Assembly (NCBI RefSeq): GCF_904426505.1
Contig: NZ_CAJGBN010000071.1
Coordinates: 142,824-206,823, forward strand
Direction: 5' to 3'
Source: Rubrivivax sp. A210
GTDB lineage: Bacteria > Pseudomonadota > Gammaproteobacteria > Burkholderiales > Burkholderiaceae_C
DNA length: 64,000 nucleotides
The translations under genes were made by a program, and so were the position numbers. The notes beneath the pieces are model-generated. The model ran no database searches, was not told the origin of the DNA, and was given only the letters and a program-made list of their open reading frames with translations. Shown here one piece after another: positions 45,223-53,863 of this stretch. The number at the start of each line of letters is the position of its first letter. Within the stretch, counting starts at the first letter, position 1.

Positions 45223-46121
45223 CAGTCTCCCGAGGCGCCACCGCCGCCGAAATCACCACCGCCGCCGGACGAGAAGCCGCCGCCCCCACCGCCGCCGCTC
45301 CAGCCACCGAAACCACCCCCGCCGCCGCCAAAGCCACCGATATGCGGCAGGCCGCCCGAGCCGCCGGCCACCCGGCGCAACGCCGAGCCGATGCCGAACA
45401 GGCCCACCAGCACCAGCGCCACCACGGCCGCGCCGGCGGCCACCAGCAGGCTGGCCGTGAGCCACCAGCCCACACCGCCGGCCACGCCCGCGGTGAGCAG
45501 CGAGCCGAGGCGGCGGCCGAGCAGCCGTGTGACGAAGCCCCCCACCAGGGGCACGGCGACGAAGAAGAACAGCGCCAGCTCGTCGAGCTGCAGGCCGGGC
45601 CGCGCGCTGGCGGTGGCCCGCGAGGGCGGCGCCAGGCCCTCGCCCTGGATGCGCGCGATCAGGCGGTCCACCGCCTGGTTGAGGCCGCCGGCATAGTCGT
45701 TGGCGCGGAAGGCCGGGCGCAGCGCGCCGTCGATGATCTGGCGCGCGGCGAGGTCGGGGATGGCGCCTTCCAGCGCCTTGGCCACCTCGATGCGCATCTT
45801 GCGGTCGCCCTTGGCCACCAGCAGCAGCACGCCGTCGCCCATGTCGCGGCGGCCGATCTTCCAGCTGTCCGCGACACGCTGGGCATAGGCGGCAATGTCC
45901 TCGGGCGCGGTGGTGGCCACCATCAGCACCACGATCTGCGGGCCGGCGGCGGCCTCGAAGCCGGCCAGCTTGGCGTCGAGCGCGGCGATCTGCGGCGCGC
46001 TCAGCGTGGCGGTGGCGTCAATGACGCGGCCGCCAAGCGGGGGCACCGGCTGCACGTCCTGCGCGCCGGCGCAGGCCGCCCACAGCAGCGCCCAGGCCAG
46101 CAGCAGGGCGCGCAGCATCAT
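45219..46121 (-). CDS. YgcG-family TPM-domain membrane protein
   Basis: 300-residue protein. A signal peptide (LLLAWALLWAACAGAQDV) leads to a periplasmic TPM domain (residues 30-175: GGRVIDATATLSAPQIAALD, ADSWKIGRRDMGDGVLLLVA). Two or three membrane helices follow and the tail is Gly-rich, ending GGGASGDW, as in YgcG/Psb32-type proteins. It lies 16 bases downstream of lemA. Confidence 0.88.
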   Translation of the reverse strand: MMLRALLLAWALLWAACAGAQDVQPVPPLGGRVIDATATLSAPQIAALDAKLAGFEAAAGPQIVVLMVATTAPEDIAAYAQRVADSWKIGRRDMGDGVLLLVAKGDRKMRIEVAKALEGAIPDLAARQIIDGALRPAFRANDYAGGLNQAVDRLIARIQGEGLAPPSRATASARPGLQLDELALFFFVAVPLVGGFVTRLLGRRLGSLLTAGVAGGVGWWLTASLLVAAGAAVVALVLVGLFGIGSALRRVAGGSGGLPHIGGFGGGGGGFGGWSGGGGGGGFSSGGGGDFGGGGASGDW

Positions 46122-46137
46122 GTCGAGGCCGCGGCGC

Positions 46138-46788
46138 CTACTTCGACGCCGGTGCGGCCGGCGCCGTCGGAGCAGCAGGCTTGTCGAAGCTCACCGCCGG
46201 CGGCGCCGAGATGGCGGCCTCGTTCTGCACCGTGAAGCCGGGCTTGACCGAGTAGCTGAAGACCATCGCCGTCAGGTTGCTGGGAAAGCTGCGCGCCAGC
46301 ACGTTGTACTCCTGCACCGTCTTGATGTAGCGGTTGCGCGCCACGGTGATGCGGTTCTCGGTGCCTTCGAGCTGCACGCGCAAATCCTGGAAGGCGGCAT
46401 TGGCCTTGAGGTTGGGGTATTGCTCGCTCACCACCATCAGGCGGCTCAGGGCGCCGGTCAGCTCGCCCTGCGCCGCCTGGAACTTGGCAAAGGCCTCGGG
46501 GTTGTTGACGAGCTCGGGCGTGGCCTGGATCGAAGTGGCGCGGGCGCGGGCCTCGATCACCTTGGTCAACGTCTCCTGCTCGAAATTGGCCTCGCCCTTG
46601 ACGGTGGCGACGATGTTGGGGATGAGGTCGGCGCGGCGCTGGTACTGGTTCAACACCTCGCTCCAGCCGGCCTTGACCTGCTCGTCCAGGCGCTGGAAAT
46701 CGTTGTAGCCACAGCCCGCCAGCGGGGCGGCAAGCGCGGTGACCAGCAGCAGGGCGGCAATCCGGGCGGGGCGGCGGGCAAGCGTCAT
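46138..46788 (-). CDS. lemA: LemA-family lipoprotein
   Basis: 216-residue LemA protein. The lipobox LAAPLAGCGYN starts a mature domain with the family hallmark YNDFQRLDEQVKAGWSEVLN and QYQRRADLIPNIVATVKG, a coiled helical bundle. The start at 46788 has GGAG upstream; the open frame beyond it to 46974 overlaps hemE and lacks a signal. First gene of the lemA-TPM-TPM operon. Confidence 0.9.
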   Translation of the reverse strand: MTLARRPARIAALLLVTALAAPLAGCGYNDFQRLDEQVKAGWSEVLNQYQRRADLIPNIVATVKGEANFEQETLTKVIEARARATSIQATPELVNNPEAFAKFQAAQGELTGALSRLMVVSEQYPNLKANAAFQDLRVQLEGTENRITVARNRYIKTVQEYNVLARSFPSNLTAMVFSYSVKPGFTVQNEAAISAPPAVSFDKPAAPTAPAAPASK

Positions 46789-46909
46789 TGAGGGCTCCAT
46801 CTCGGTTGGCGGGCGCATCGTACCCGTCGCCTCAGATGGGGCGCCCGGCCCCGTTTGCAAGCCCGCTGGCGCCATGGGCCGGGCGGCCGGCCGGCCATAA
46901 TCGCGCCCC

Positions 46910-48004
46910 ATGTGGCCCGAACTCCAGAACGACACCTTCCTGCGCGCCTGCCTGCGCCAGCCCACCACCCACACGCCCCTGTGGCTGATGCGCCAGGCCG
47001 GGCGCTACCTGCCCGAGTACAAGGCGACGCGGGTGAAGGCCGGCAACAGCTTCATGGGCCTGGCCACCAATGTGCAGTACGCCACCGAGGTGACGCTGCA
47101 GCCGCTGGACCGCTACGCGCTGGACGCCGCCATCCTGTTCAGCGACATCCTCACCGTGCCCGACGCGATGGGCCTGGGCCTGAGCTTCGGCGCCGGCGAA
47201 GGCCCGAAATTCGCGCGCCCGGTGCGCGACGAGGCCGCGGTGGCGGCGCTGGACTGCTTCGACATGGCCAAGCTGCAGTACGTGACCGACGCCGTCACGT
47301 CCATCCGCAAGGCGCTGAACGGCCGCGTGCCGCTGATCGGCTTCTCGGGCAGCCCCTGGACCCTGGCCTGCTACATGGTGGAAGGCGGCGGCAGCGACGA
47401 CTACCGCCTCGTCAAGACCATGCTCTACGGCCGGCCTGACCTGATGCACCGCATCCTGGAGATCAACGCGCGCGCCGTCACCACCTACCTGAACGCGCAG
47501 ATCGACGCCGGCGCGCAGGCCGTGATGGTCTTCGACAGCTGGGGCGGCGTGCTGGCCGACGGCGCCTTCCAGCGCTTCAGCCTCGACTACACGCGCCGCG
47601 TCGTGGCCGGCCTGCAGCGCCAGAAGGACGGCAAGACCATCCCGGTCATCGTCTTCACCAAGGGCGGCGGCCCCTGGCTCGAGCAGATCGCCGATTGCGG
47701 CGCCGACGTGGTGGGGCTGGACTGGACCGTCAACCTCGCCCGCGCCCGCGCCCAGGTGGGCGGCCGCGTCGCGCTGCAGGGCAATCTCGACCCCGCCGTG
47801 CTCTTCGCCCCGCCCGAGGCGGTGGCGCGCGAGGCCGTGGCCGTGCTCGACGCCTTCGGCCGCCCCCAGCGCGCCGACGGCGGCTGGGACGGCCACATCT
47901 TCAACCTCGGCCACGGCATCAGCCAGCACACGCCGCCCGAGCATGTGCAGGCCCTGGTCGAAGCCGTACACCGGCATTCGCGCACGCTGCGCACGCCGGT
48001 CTAG
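46910..48004 (+). CDS. hemE: Uroporphyrinogen III decarboxylase
   Basis: 364-residue haem-biosynthesis enzyme that converts uroporphyrinogen III to coproporphyrinogen III. Invariant parts are present: MRQAGRYLPEYKATRVKAGN, the aspartate in ILFSDILTVPDAMGLG and GFSGSPWTLACYMVEGGGS. The length is standard. It is the true HemE, unlike the methyltransferase relative at 32460. Confidence 0.96.
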   Translation: MWPELQNDTFLRACLRQPTTHTPLWLMRQAGRYLPEYKATRVKAGNSFMGLATNVQYATEVTLQPLDRYALDAAILFSDILTVPDAMGLGLSFGAGEGPKFARPVRDEAAVAALDCFDMAKLQYVTDAVTSIRKALNGRVPLIGFSGSPWTLACYMVEGGGSDDYRLVKTMLYGRPDLMHRILEINARAVTTYLNAQIDAGAQAVMVFDSWGGVLADGAFQRFSLDYTRRVVAGLQRQKDGKTIPVIVFTKGGGPWLEQIADCGADVVGLDWTVNLARARAQVGGRVALQGNLDPAVLFAPPEAVAREAVAVLDAFGRPQRADGGWDGHIFNLGHGISQHTPPEHVQALVEAVHRHSRTLRTPV

Positions 48005-48166
48005 GCGCCGCGGGCCGCGCCAGCGCGCGACCCTCCCGTGAGTGAGTACTCAGGGCTTGACTTATCCCCATATTGGGTGCTGCGGCGCAACGCTCAGTAC
48101 CACGGGGAGTGTCGCCCCGCGAAAGGCCGAGAATTCGTGCTAAGTTGTTGATTCGTAAGCCTTAGC

Positions 48167-48199
48167 GGCGCTGCTGCCAAATTGGGCAACGGCAGCGCC
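48167..48199 (+). promoter_or_regulatory. Hairpin between hemE and priA
   Basis: GGCGCTGC (48167-48174) pairs with GCAGCGCC (48192-48199), with an inner TGCC/GGCA stem. It may end hemE transcription (a C-run, not a T-run, follows) or be part of the priA leader. Confidence 0.45.
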
Positions 48200-48250
48200 C
48201 CCCCGAAGAATCAAGGACTTGGGCGCACTGGGCGCAGTTTTCCCACATAG

Positions 48251-48259
48251 TTATCCACA
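48251..48259 (+). promoter_or_regulatory. DnaA box upstream of priA
   Basis: TTATCCACA is a perfect consensus DnaA box about 100 bp upstream of priA, in a relatively AT-rich stretch of the 355-bp hemE-priA gap. Other partial boxes nearby have two or more mismatches, so control of priA by DnaA is likelier than an origin. Confidence 0.55.
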
Positions 48260-48359
48260 GAATCCGTGGACATCTGGAAAAGGCCTTCCCAATCATGGAC
48301 TTGCGCCTCCTTGTTGAGGTCGAACCTGCGATTCGTGCGCAAGTTCACGAACTGTGGGC

Positions 48360-50417
48360 ATGGCTGAGGCCCTGACCTTGAGCGTGGCCGTGGACGCCCC
48401 GCGCCACGCCGCGGTGGGCTCGCTGCTGGCCTACCTGAGTGAGCAGACACTCTCGCCGGGAACCCTGATCAACGTGCCGCTGGGCCGGCGCGAGACCCTG
48501 GGCATCGTCTGGGACGCCAGCGCCGAGCCGCCCGCCGAGGGCCTGGCGCTGCGCCCCGTGGGCGCCGCGCTGGCCTCGTTGCCGCCGCTGGATGCCGGCT
48601 GGCGCGCCCTGGTCGGCTTTGCCGCCGCCTACTACCAGCGCAGCGTGGGCGAGCTGGCGCTGGCGGTGCTGCCGCCGGATCTCCGCAAGATGGATGACAC
48701 GCGGCTGGCGCGGCGCATCGCCCGGCTGCGGAAGCCGGCGCTGGCCGCGGAAGCTGAGCATGCCGCCCCGACGCGCCCCGAACTCAGCCCCGAGCAGCAG
48801 GCGGCGCTGCAGGCCCTGGCCGCGATGACCGACGGCAGCGCCACGCCGCCGCGCCCGGTGCTGCTGCACGGCGTCACCGGCAGCGGCAAGACCGAGGTCT
48901 ACCTGCATGCCGCCGAAGAAGCCCTGGCGCGCGGCCGCCAGGCCCTGGTGCTGGTGCCCGAGATCAACCTCACGCCGCAGCTGGAGGCGCGCTTCGCGGC
49001 GCGCTTTCCCGGCCGCGTGCTGGCCAGCCTGCACAGCGGCCTGACGCCGGCGCAGCGCCTGCGCCACTGGCTCGCGGCCCATCTGGGCCTGGCCGATCTG
49101 GTGCTGGGCACGCGGCTGGCGGTGTTCGCGCCGCTGCCGCGCCTGGGGCTGATCGTCGTCGACGAGGAGCACGACCCCTCCTTCAAGCAGCAGGAGGGCG
49201 CGCGCTACTCGGCGCGCGACCTCGCCGTCTGGCGCGCCCACCATCTGGGCGTGCCGGTGCTGCTGGGATCGGCCACGCCCTCGCTGGAGACCTGGCAGCG
49301 CGTGCAGGAGGGCCGCTACACGCGGCTGCCGCTGGCCGCGCGCATCGGTGGCGGCGCCATGCCACGCGTGCGCCTTTTCGACATGGGCCGCCTGCCCAAG
49401 GTGCCCGGCGGCGAGCGCGTGCTGGCGCCAGCCCTGCTGGACGCCATTGCCGAACGCACCGAGCGCGGCGAGCAAAGCCTGCTGCTGCTCAACCGCCGCG
49501 GCTATGCGCCGGTGCTGCACTGCAGCGCCTGCGGCTGGAAGAGCGGCTGCGCCCACTGCAGCGCCTGGCGCGTCTTCCACAAGGCCGACCGCACGCTGCG
49601 CTGCCACCACTGCGGCCTGTCAGAACGCGTGCCGCGCGCCTGCCCCGACTGCGGCAACCTCGACATCGCGCCCATGGGCCGCGGCACCGAGAAGCTGCAG
49701 GAGCAGCTGGCCGCGCTGCTGCCCACGGCGCGCATCGCCCGCATCGACGCCGACAGCACGCGCGGCGCCGGCGAGCTGGAGCAGCAGCTCGCCGCCGTCC
49801 ACGCCGGCGAGGTGGACGTGCTGGTGGGCACGCAGATGGTGGCCAAGGGCCACGATTTCCGCCGCGTCACCCTGGTGGCCGCGGTCAACCCCGACACGGC
49901 GCTCTTCAGCAGCGATTTCCGCGCCCCCGAACGCCTGTTCGCGCTGCTGATGCAGGCCGCCGGCCGCGCCGGCCGCGACGCCGAACAGGCCGCGCGCAGC
50001 GAGATGTGGGTGCAGACCTGGCACCCGGCCCACCCCCTCTATGCCGCGCTGCGCGCCCACGACTACGAGGCCTTTGCCGCCAGCCAGCTGGCCGAGCGCC
50101 GCGCCGCCGGCCTGCCGCCCTTTGCCGCGCTGGCCCTGCTGCGCGCCGACGCCCGCAGCGCCGACGCGGCGGCCGGCTTTCTGCGCGACGCCGCGGCGCT
50201 GGCCCGCACCGAGCCCGGCATCACGGTCTACCCGCCGGTGCCGCCCCATGTGGCCAAGGTGGCCGATGTCGAGCGCATGCAGATGCTGCTGGAATCGCCC
50301 TCGCGCAGCCAGCTGCAGCGCATGCTGGCCGGCTGGCTGCCGCAGCTGAATGCGCTGCGCGCGGCACACAAGGGCCTGCTGCGCTGGGCGGTGGACGTCG
50401 ACCCCCTCGTAATCTGA
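48360..50417 (+). CDS. priA: Primosomal protein N' (replication restart helicase)
   Basis: 685-residue 3'-5' helicase that reloads the replisome at stalled forks. Walker A HGVTGSGKTEVYLHA near residue 170, the DEEH Walker B (VVDEEHDPSFKQQEG), and eight zinc-binding cysteines from CSACGWKSGCAHC to CPDCGNL are intact. Two starts are possible: GTG at 48354 or ATG at 48360; the ATG is preferred. Confidence 0.95.
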   Translation: MAEALTLSVAVDAPRHAAVGSLLAYLSEQTLSPGTLINVPLGRRETLGIVWDASAEPPAEGLALRPVGAALASLPPLDAGWRALVGFAAAYYQRSVGELALAVLPPDLRKMDDTRLARRIARLRKPALAAEAEHAAPTRPELSPEQQAALQALAAMTDGSATPPRPVLLHGVTGSGKTEVYLHAAEEALARGRQALVLVPEINLTPQLEARFAARFPGRVLASLHSGLTPAQRLRHWLAAHLGLADLVLGTRLAVFAPLPRLGLIVVDEEHDPSFKQQEGARYSARDLAVWRAHHLGVPVLLGSATPSLETWQRVQEGRYTRLPLAARIGGGAMPRVRLFDMGRLPKVPGGERVLAPALLDAIAERTERGEQSLLLLNRRGYAPVLHCSACGWKSGCAHCSAWRVFHKADRTLRCHHCGLSERVPRACPDCGNLDIAPMGRGTEKLQEQLAALLPTARIARIDADSTRGAGELEQQLAAVHAGEVDVLVGTQMVAKGHDFRRVTLVAAVNPDTALFSSDFRAPERLFALLMQAAGRAGRDAEQAARSEMWVQTWHPAHPLYAALRAHDYEAFAASQLAERRAAGLPPFAALALLRADARSADAAAGFLRDAAALARTEPGITVYPPVPPHVAKVADVERMQMLLESPSRSQLQRMLAGWLPQLNALRAAHKGLLRWAVDVDPLVI

Positions 50418-50429
50418 ACAGGACAAGCC

Positions 50430-50759
50430 ATGAAGCTCTACGGCATCCCCAACTGCGACAGCGTCAAGAAGGCGCGCGCCGCGCTCACCGAGCGCGGCCT
50501 GGCGCACGAGTTCCACGATTTCAAGAAGGCCGGCGTGCCGGAATCGCACCTGGACGCCTGGCTGGCCGCCGCCGGCTGGGAGGTGCTACTCAACCGCAAG
50601 GGCACAAGCTGGCGCGCCCTGCCCGAAGCCACCCGCGACGCGGTGGTCGACGCCGCCACGGCCCGTGCCGCGATGCTGTTGCAGGCGAGCCTGATCAAGC
50701 GGCCGGTGATCGAGTGGCCCGATGGCTGCATCACGGTGGGGCTGGACGCGCTGCGCTGA
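50430..50759 (+). CDS. ArsC/Spx/YffB-family protein
   Basis: 109-residue thioredoxin-fold protein of the arsenate-reductase-like Spx/MgsR family. The N-terminus KLYGIPNCDSVKKARAALTE has one cysteine where ArsC has its catalytic one, followed by WLAAAGWEVLLNRKGTSWRA and the LIKRPVIEWPDG ending. It is the YffB type, not a proven arsenate reductase. It lies 12 bases after priA. Confidence 0.9.
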   Translation: MKLYGIPNCDSVKKARAALTERGLAHEFHDFKKAGVPESHLDAWLAAAGWEVLLNRKGTSWRALPEATRDAVVDAATARAAMLLQASLIKRPVIEWPDGCITVGLDALR

Positions 50760-50793
50760 AGGCGTGGCCAGGGTCGGGCCCGGCATGGCCGAG

Positions 50794-51012
50794 TCAGCCC
50801 GAGCCGGCTCCGCGCCGAGACCCCGAAGCGCGCTTGCGCCACAGGCGCAGGAAGATGCCCAGCGCCACCAGGCCAAGAACGACGGCAAGGGCGAACTGGC
50901 CCAGGATCGCGGCAAGCGCGGCGGCGGAGGCGACGCCGAAGCGCAGTGCGCCTTCGAAGCACAGCATGGCCAGGGCGCCCAGCTTCTGGACGAGATTGCG
51001 CGGTGGGTTCAT
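50794..51012 (-). CDS. Small membrane protein, 72 residues
   Basis: Starts NPPRNLVQKLGALAMLCFEG and has two hydrophobic helices (LRFGVASAAALAAILGQFAL and VVLGLVALGIFLRLW) with a basic tail. It lies 46 bases after the lipoprotein gene on the same strand and may share its message. The ribosome site is weak, so the gene is only moderately supported. Confidence 0.45.
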   Translation of the reverse strand: MNPPRNLVQKLGALAMLCFEGALRFGVASAAALAAILGQFALAVVLGLVALGIFLRLWRKRASGSRRGAGSG

Positions 51013-51058
51013 GCCTGCAAGCGCATCGAGGACTTCTCCATCACCCGCGGCCTGGGCG

Positions 51059-51655
51059 TCAGCGCGCGGCCTCGACCGGCTGCAGGCCCGCGACCAAGGC
51101 GGCCTGCATGTCGGCGGGCAGGCTCGCCACGCCCTTGACCACCCCGGGGCCCCCGTGGCGCCACTGCACGACGAACTCGCGCGTCCGCGTGGCATCGGAC
51201 GGGGCGTGCTCGGCGACCTGGAGCACGACTTCCGTGCCGCCTTCCACGAGCGCCGCGGAGGACAGCAGGCTGAGCACCGGCCCCAGCTCGCGCACGCCGA
51301 TGACGACCACCCGGTCGAACCGAGGGCCGGCCGCGGACATTTCGGCAGCCACCGACGATGGGGCGAGATCGGGGATGCGCCGGATCTCCGAACGCGCAAA
51401 GCAGGGCGAACCGGCCAGGAAGTTTCCGAGGCCGGCCGCAGCGGCCTCCTCGCGTTGCGCCACATCCTTCTGGTCGGGGCGCCACGCCGGCGCCCACAGG
51501 ACAAGTGCCGTCGCCCCCCGGTCGCACACTGGCGCCTGCGGCGAAGGTACCAAGGTGGCCGTCGTGCTGGCACATGCGGCCACGAGCGCCAGCGCCAGCG
51601 CACCGACGAGAAGCTGTGCGAGCCGCGCCGCGGCATGCCTGTGGATTCCGATCAA
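51059..51655 (-). CDS. Lipoprotein of unknown function
   Basis: 198-residue protein with signal ending LALALVAACAST, a lipobox. The mature part has a conserved-looking VVVIGVRELGPVLSLLSSAALVEG segment but no family I can name; it may be an envelope protein. It lies 12 bases downstream of comM and in the same direction. Confidence 0.6.
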   Translation of the reverse strand: MIGIHRHAAARLAQLLVGALALALVAACASTTATLVPSPQAPVCDRGATALVLWAPAWRPDQKDVAQREEAAAAGLGNFLAGSPCFARSEIRRIPDLAPSSVAAEMSAAGPRFDRVVVIGVRELGPVLSLLSSAALVEGGTEVVLQVAEHAPSDATRTREFVVQWRHGGPGVVKGVASLPADMQAALVAGLQPVEAAR

Positions 51656-51667
51656 TGAGTCCTCCCT

Positions 51668-53191
51668 TCAGCCCATCAAGACCCGCTGCAGCTGCAGCGC
51701 CTCGGCCAGGTGGGCGACACCTAAAGACTCGCTGCCCGCCAGGTCGGCGATGGTGCGCGCCACCTTGAGGCAGCGGTGCAGGCGGCGGCCGCTCCAGCCC
51801 AGGCGTTCGGCGGCATTGCGCAAAAAGCGCGCCGCGGCTTCGTCGAGGCGGCAGTGTTCGTCGAGGCGGCCGGCTTCCAGCAAGGCATTGGCCTCGCCTT
51901 GGCGCTGCAGTTGCCGCGCCCGCGCCGCCGCCACACGGGCTGCCACCACTGCGCTGGCCTCGCCCTCGGGCAGGGCCAGCAACTCGGCGGCGGGGGCGGC
52001 CAGCACCTCCACCTGCAGGTCGATGCGGTCGAGCAGGGGGCCCGAGAGCCGGCCCTGGTAGCGCGCCACGGCGTCGGGCGTGCAGCGGCAGGCCTTGCCT
52101 AAAGCGGCCGGCGCGCCGCGCCAGCCGCAGGGGCAGGGGTTCATGGCCGCGACGAGCTGGAAGCGCGCCGGAAAACTGGCCTGGCGTGCCGCTCGCGAAA
52201 TCGTGATGCGGCCGCTTTCCAGCGGCTCGCGCAGTGCCTCCAGCGCGGCACGCGGGAACTCCGGCGTTTCGTCCAGGAAGAGCACGCCACCGTGGGCCAG
52301 GCTGATCTCGCCCGGCCGCGGCGGTGAACCCCCGCCCACCAAGGCCACGGCGCTGGCCGTGTGGTGCGGCGCGCGCACCGGGCGCAGGCCGAAGGCGGCG
52401 CCGGCGGCGACGCTGCTGCCCAGGCCGGCCAGGGCGGCGCTGGCCAGGGCTTCCTCGTCGGTGAGGGGCGGCAGCAGGCCAGGCAGGCGCTGGGCCAGCA
52501 TGGATTTGCCGGTGCCCGGCGGGCCCACCAGCAGCAGGCTGTGCGAGCCCGCGGCGGCAATCTCCAGCGCGCGCTTGGCCGCGGCCTGGCCCTTCACATC
52601 GCGCAGATCGGGCCCCGGCGGCGGCGCCTCGCGCGGCAGCGGCAAGGCGCGCGCCAGCGGCTCGGTGGCCTCGCCCGGAACCAGGGCCGCGACCACCTCG
52701 GCCAGCGTGGCGGCGCCGCGCACGTCCAGCCCCGGCACCTGGGCCGCGGCGCGCGCACTGGCCGCGGGCAGCACCAGGGTGCGCGTGTCGCCGCTGCGCT
52801 GCAGGGCCAGTGCCAGCGCCAGCGCGCCGCGCACCGGGCGCAACTCGCCGGCCAGCGAGAGTTCGCCGGCAAATTCGCAGGCCGCCAGCCTAAGCGCGTC
52901 GAGCTGGCCGTCGGCGGCCAGGATGCCCAAGGCGATGGGCAGGTCGAAGCGGCCCGATTCCTTGGGCAGCTCGGCCGGCGCCAGGTTGACGGTGATGCGC
53001 TTGTTGTGGGGAAAGGCGAAGCCGCTCTGCTGCAGCGCCGCGCGCACGCGCTCGCGCGCCTCCTTGACCTCGGTATCGGCCAGGCCCACGAGCGTGAAGC
53101 TGGGCAGACCGTTGGCCAGCTGCACCTCGACGTGGACAGCCGGTGCGTCCAGGCCGTCCAGCGCCCGGCTCATCACGACCGCGAGCGACAT
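51668..53191 (-). CDS. comM: YifB/ComM-family Mg-chelatase-like AAA+ ATPase
   Basis: 507-residue protein that promotes branch migration in natural transformation. The N-terminal Lon-like domain (SLAVVMSRALDGLDAPAVHV) is followed by an AAA+ core: Walker A LLVGPPGTGKSMLAQRLPGL near residue 221, Walker B GVLFLDETPEF, and a zinc-like CPCGW...C motif near the sensor region. The ATG at 53191 gives standard length; the open frame further up has no similarity. Confidence 0.95.
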   Translation of the reverse strand: MSLAVVMSRALDGLDAPAVHVEVQLANGLPSFTLVGLADTEVKEARERVRAALQQSGFAFPHNKRITVNLAPAELPKESGRFDLPIALGILAADGQLDALRLAACEFAGELSLAGELRPVRGALALALALQRSGDTRTLVLPAASARAAAQVPGLDVRGAATLAEVVAALVPGEATEPLARALPLPREAPPPGPDLRDVKGQAAAKRALEIAAAGSHSLLLVGPPGTGKSMLAQRLPGLLPPLTDEEALASAALAGLGSSVAAGAAFGLRPVRAPHHTASAVALVGGGSPPRPGEISLAHGGVLFLDETPEFPRAALEALREPLESGRITISRAARQASFPARFQLVAAMNPCPCGWRGAPAALGKACRCTPDAVARYQGRLSGPLLDRIDLQVEVLAAPAAELLALPEGEASAVVAARVAAARARQLQRQGEANALLEAGRLDEHCRLDEAAARFLRNAAERLGWSGRRLHRCLKVARTIADLAGSESLGVAHLAEALQLQRVLMG

Positions 53192-53240
53192 CTTTGCGTC
53201 TCCTCCCCGGCGGCGATTGTGCGTGTACGTCGGCCGGGCT

Positions 53241-53267
53241 TGGCGCGCACCATTTGCGTGCGCGCCA
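53241..53267. promoter_or_regulatory. NtrC-type binding site upstream of glnK
   Basis: A 9-bp inverted repeat, TGGCGCGCA and TGCGCGCCA, encloses GCAC-N7-GTGC (53247-53261), the NtrC core. It lies about 90 bp upstream of the sigma-54 promoter, the usual enhancer distance. Confidence 0.6.
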
Positions 53268-53355
53268 CCCCGCATCACCAAAGCAGTGCATGACATACCG
53301 CCCACGGGGGCGGCCCACGCACCGCGACGAAGTGGCCCGGTGCGCGCCAGGGCTT

Positions 53356-53371
53356 TGGCACAGAACCTGCA
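53356..53371 (+). promoter_or_regulatory. Sigma-54 promoter of glnK-amtB
   Basis: TGGCACAGAACCTGCA fits the sigma-54 consensus, with GG and GC doublets ten bases apart. It lies 121 bp upstream of glnK and downstream of the NtrC-like site, as expected for nitrogen-limited expression. Confidence 0.72.
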
Positions 53372-53491
53372 AACCCGGGCAGTGAAGCAAGTTTCCGCCT
53401 CGGAAGCCGCTGCCCAGGGCCGCTTCCCCGGCCGCCAGGGCCCACCGCCTGGCAACCCGTTCATGTTTCTGAAACCAAGGAGAGATCGACC

Positions 53492-53830
53492 ATGAAGATG
53501 GTGACCGCGATCGTCAAGCCCTTCAAGCTCGACGAAGTGCGTGAAGCCCTGAGCGCCATCGGCGTTCAAGGCATCACGGTGACCGAAGTCAAGGGCTTCG
53601 GCCGCCAGAAGGGCCACACCGAGCTGTACCGCGGCGCGGAGTACGTGGTCGACTTCCTGCCCAAGGTGAAGATCGAGGCGGCCGTGGACACGGCCATCGT
53701 CGACCGCGTCATCGAGGCCATCGAGGCCTCGGCCCGCACCGGCAAGATCGGCGACGGAAAGATCTTCGTCACCGCGCTGGAACAGGTGGTGCGCATCCGC
53801 ACCGGCGAAACCGGCAAGGACGCGCTCTAG
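53492..53830 (+). CDS. glnK: Nitrogen regulatory PII protein
   Basis: 112-residue PII signal protein. KGFGRQKGHTELYRGAEY places the uridylylation tyrosine at position 51, and GKIGDGKIFV is the C-loop signature. It binds 2-oxoglutarate and ATP/ADP and blocks AmtB when nitrogen is plentiful. Named glnK because amtB follows 33 bases later; sequence alone would also fit glnB. Confidence 0.94.
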   Translation: MKMVTAIVKPFKLDEVREALSAIGVQGITVTEVKGFGRQKGHTELYRGAEYVVDFLPKVKIEAAVDTAIVDRVIEAIEASARTGKIGDGKIFVTALEQVVRIRTGETGKDAL

Positions 53831-53863
53831 ACCGCGCCCCGCAGCCCAGACGAGACAACCACC

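Noticed and set aside
45240..45350. Short glycine-codon repeats that look like a tandem repeat
   Set aside because: They code the Gly-rich tail of the TPM protein and are normal for that family.
48041..48359. Possible replication origin in the hemE-priA gap
   Set aside because: Only one perfect DnaA box, no cluster, no AT-rich unwinding region and no dnaA or dnaN nearby.
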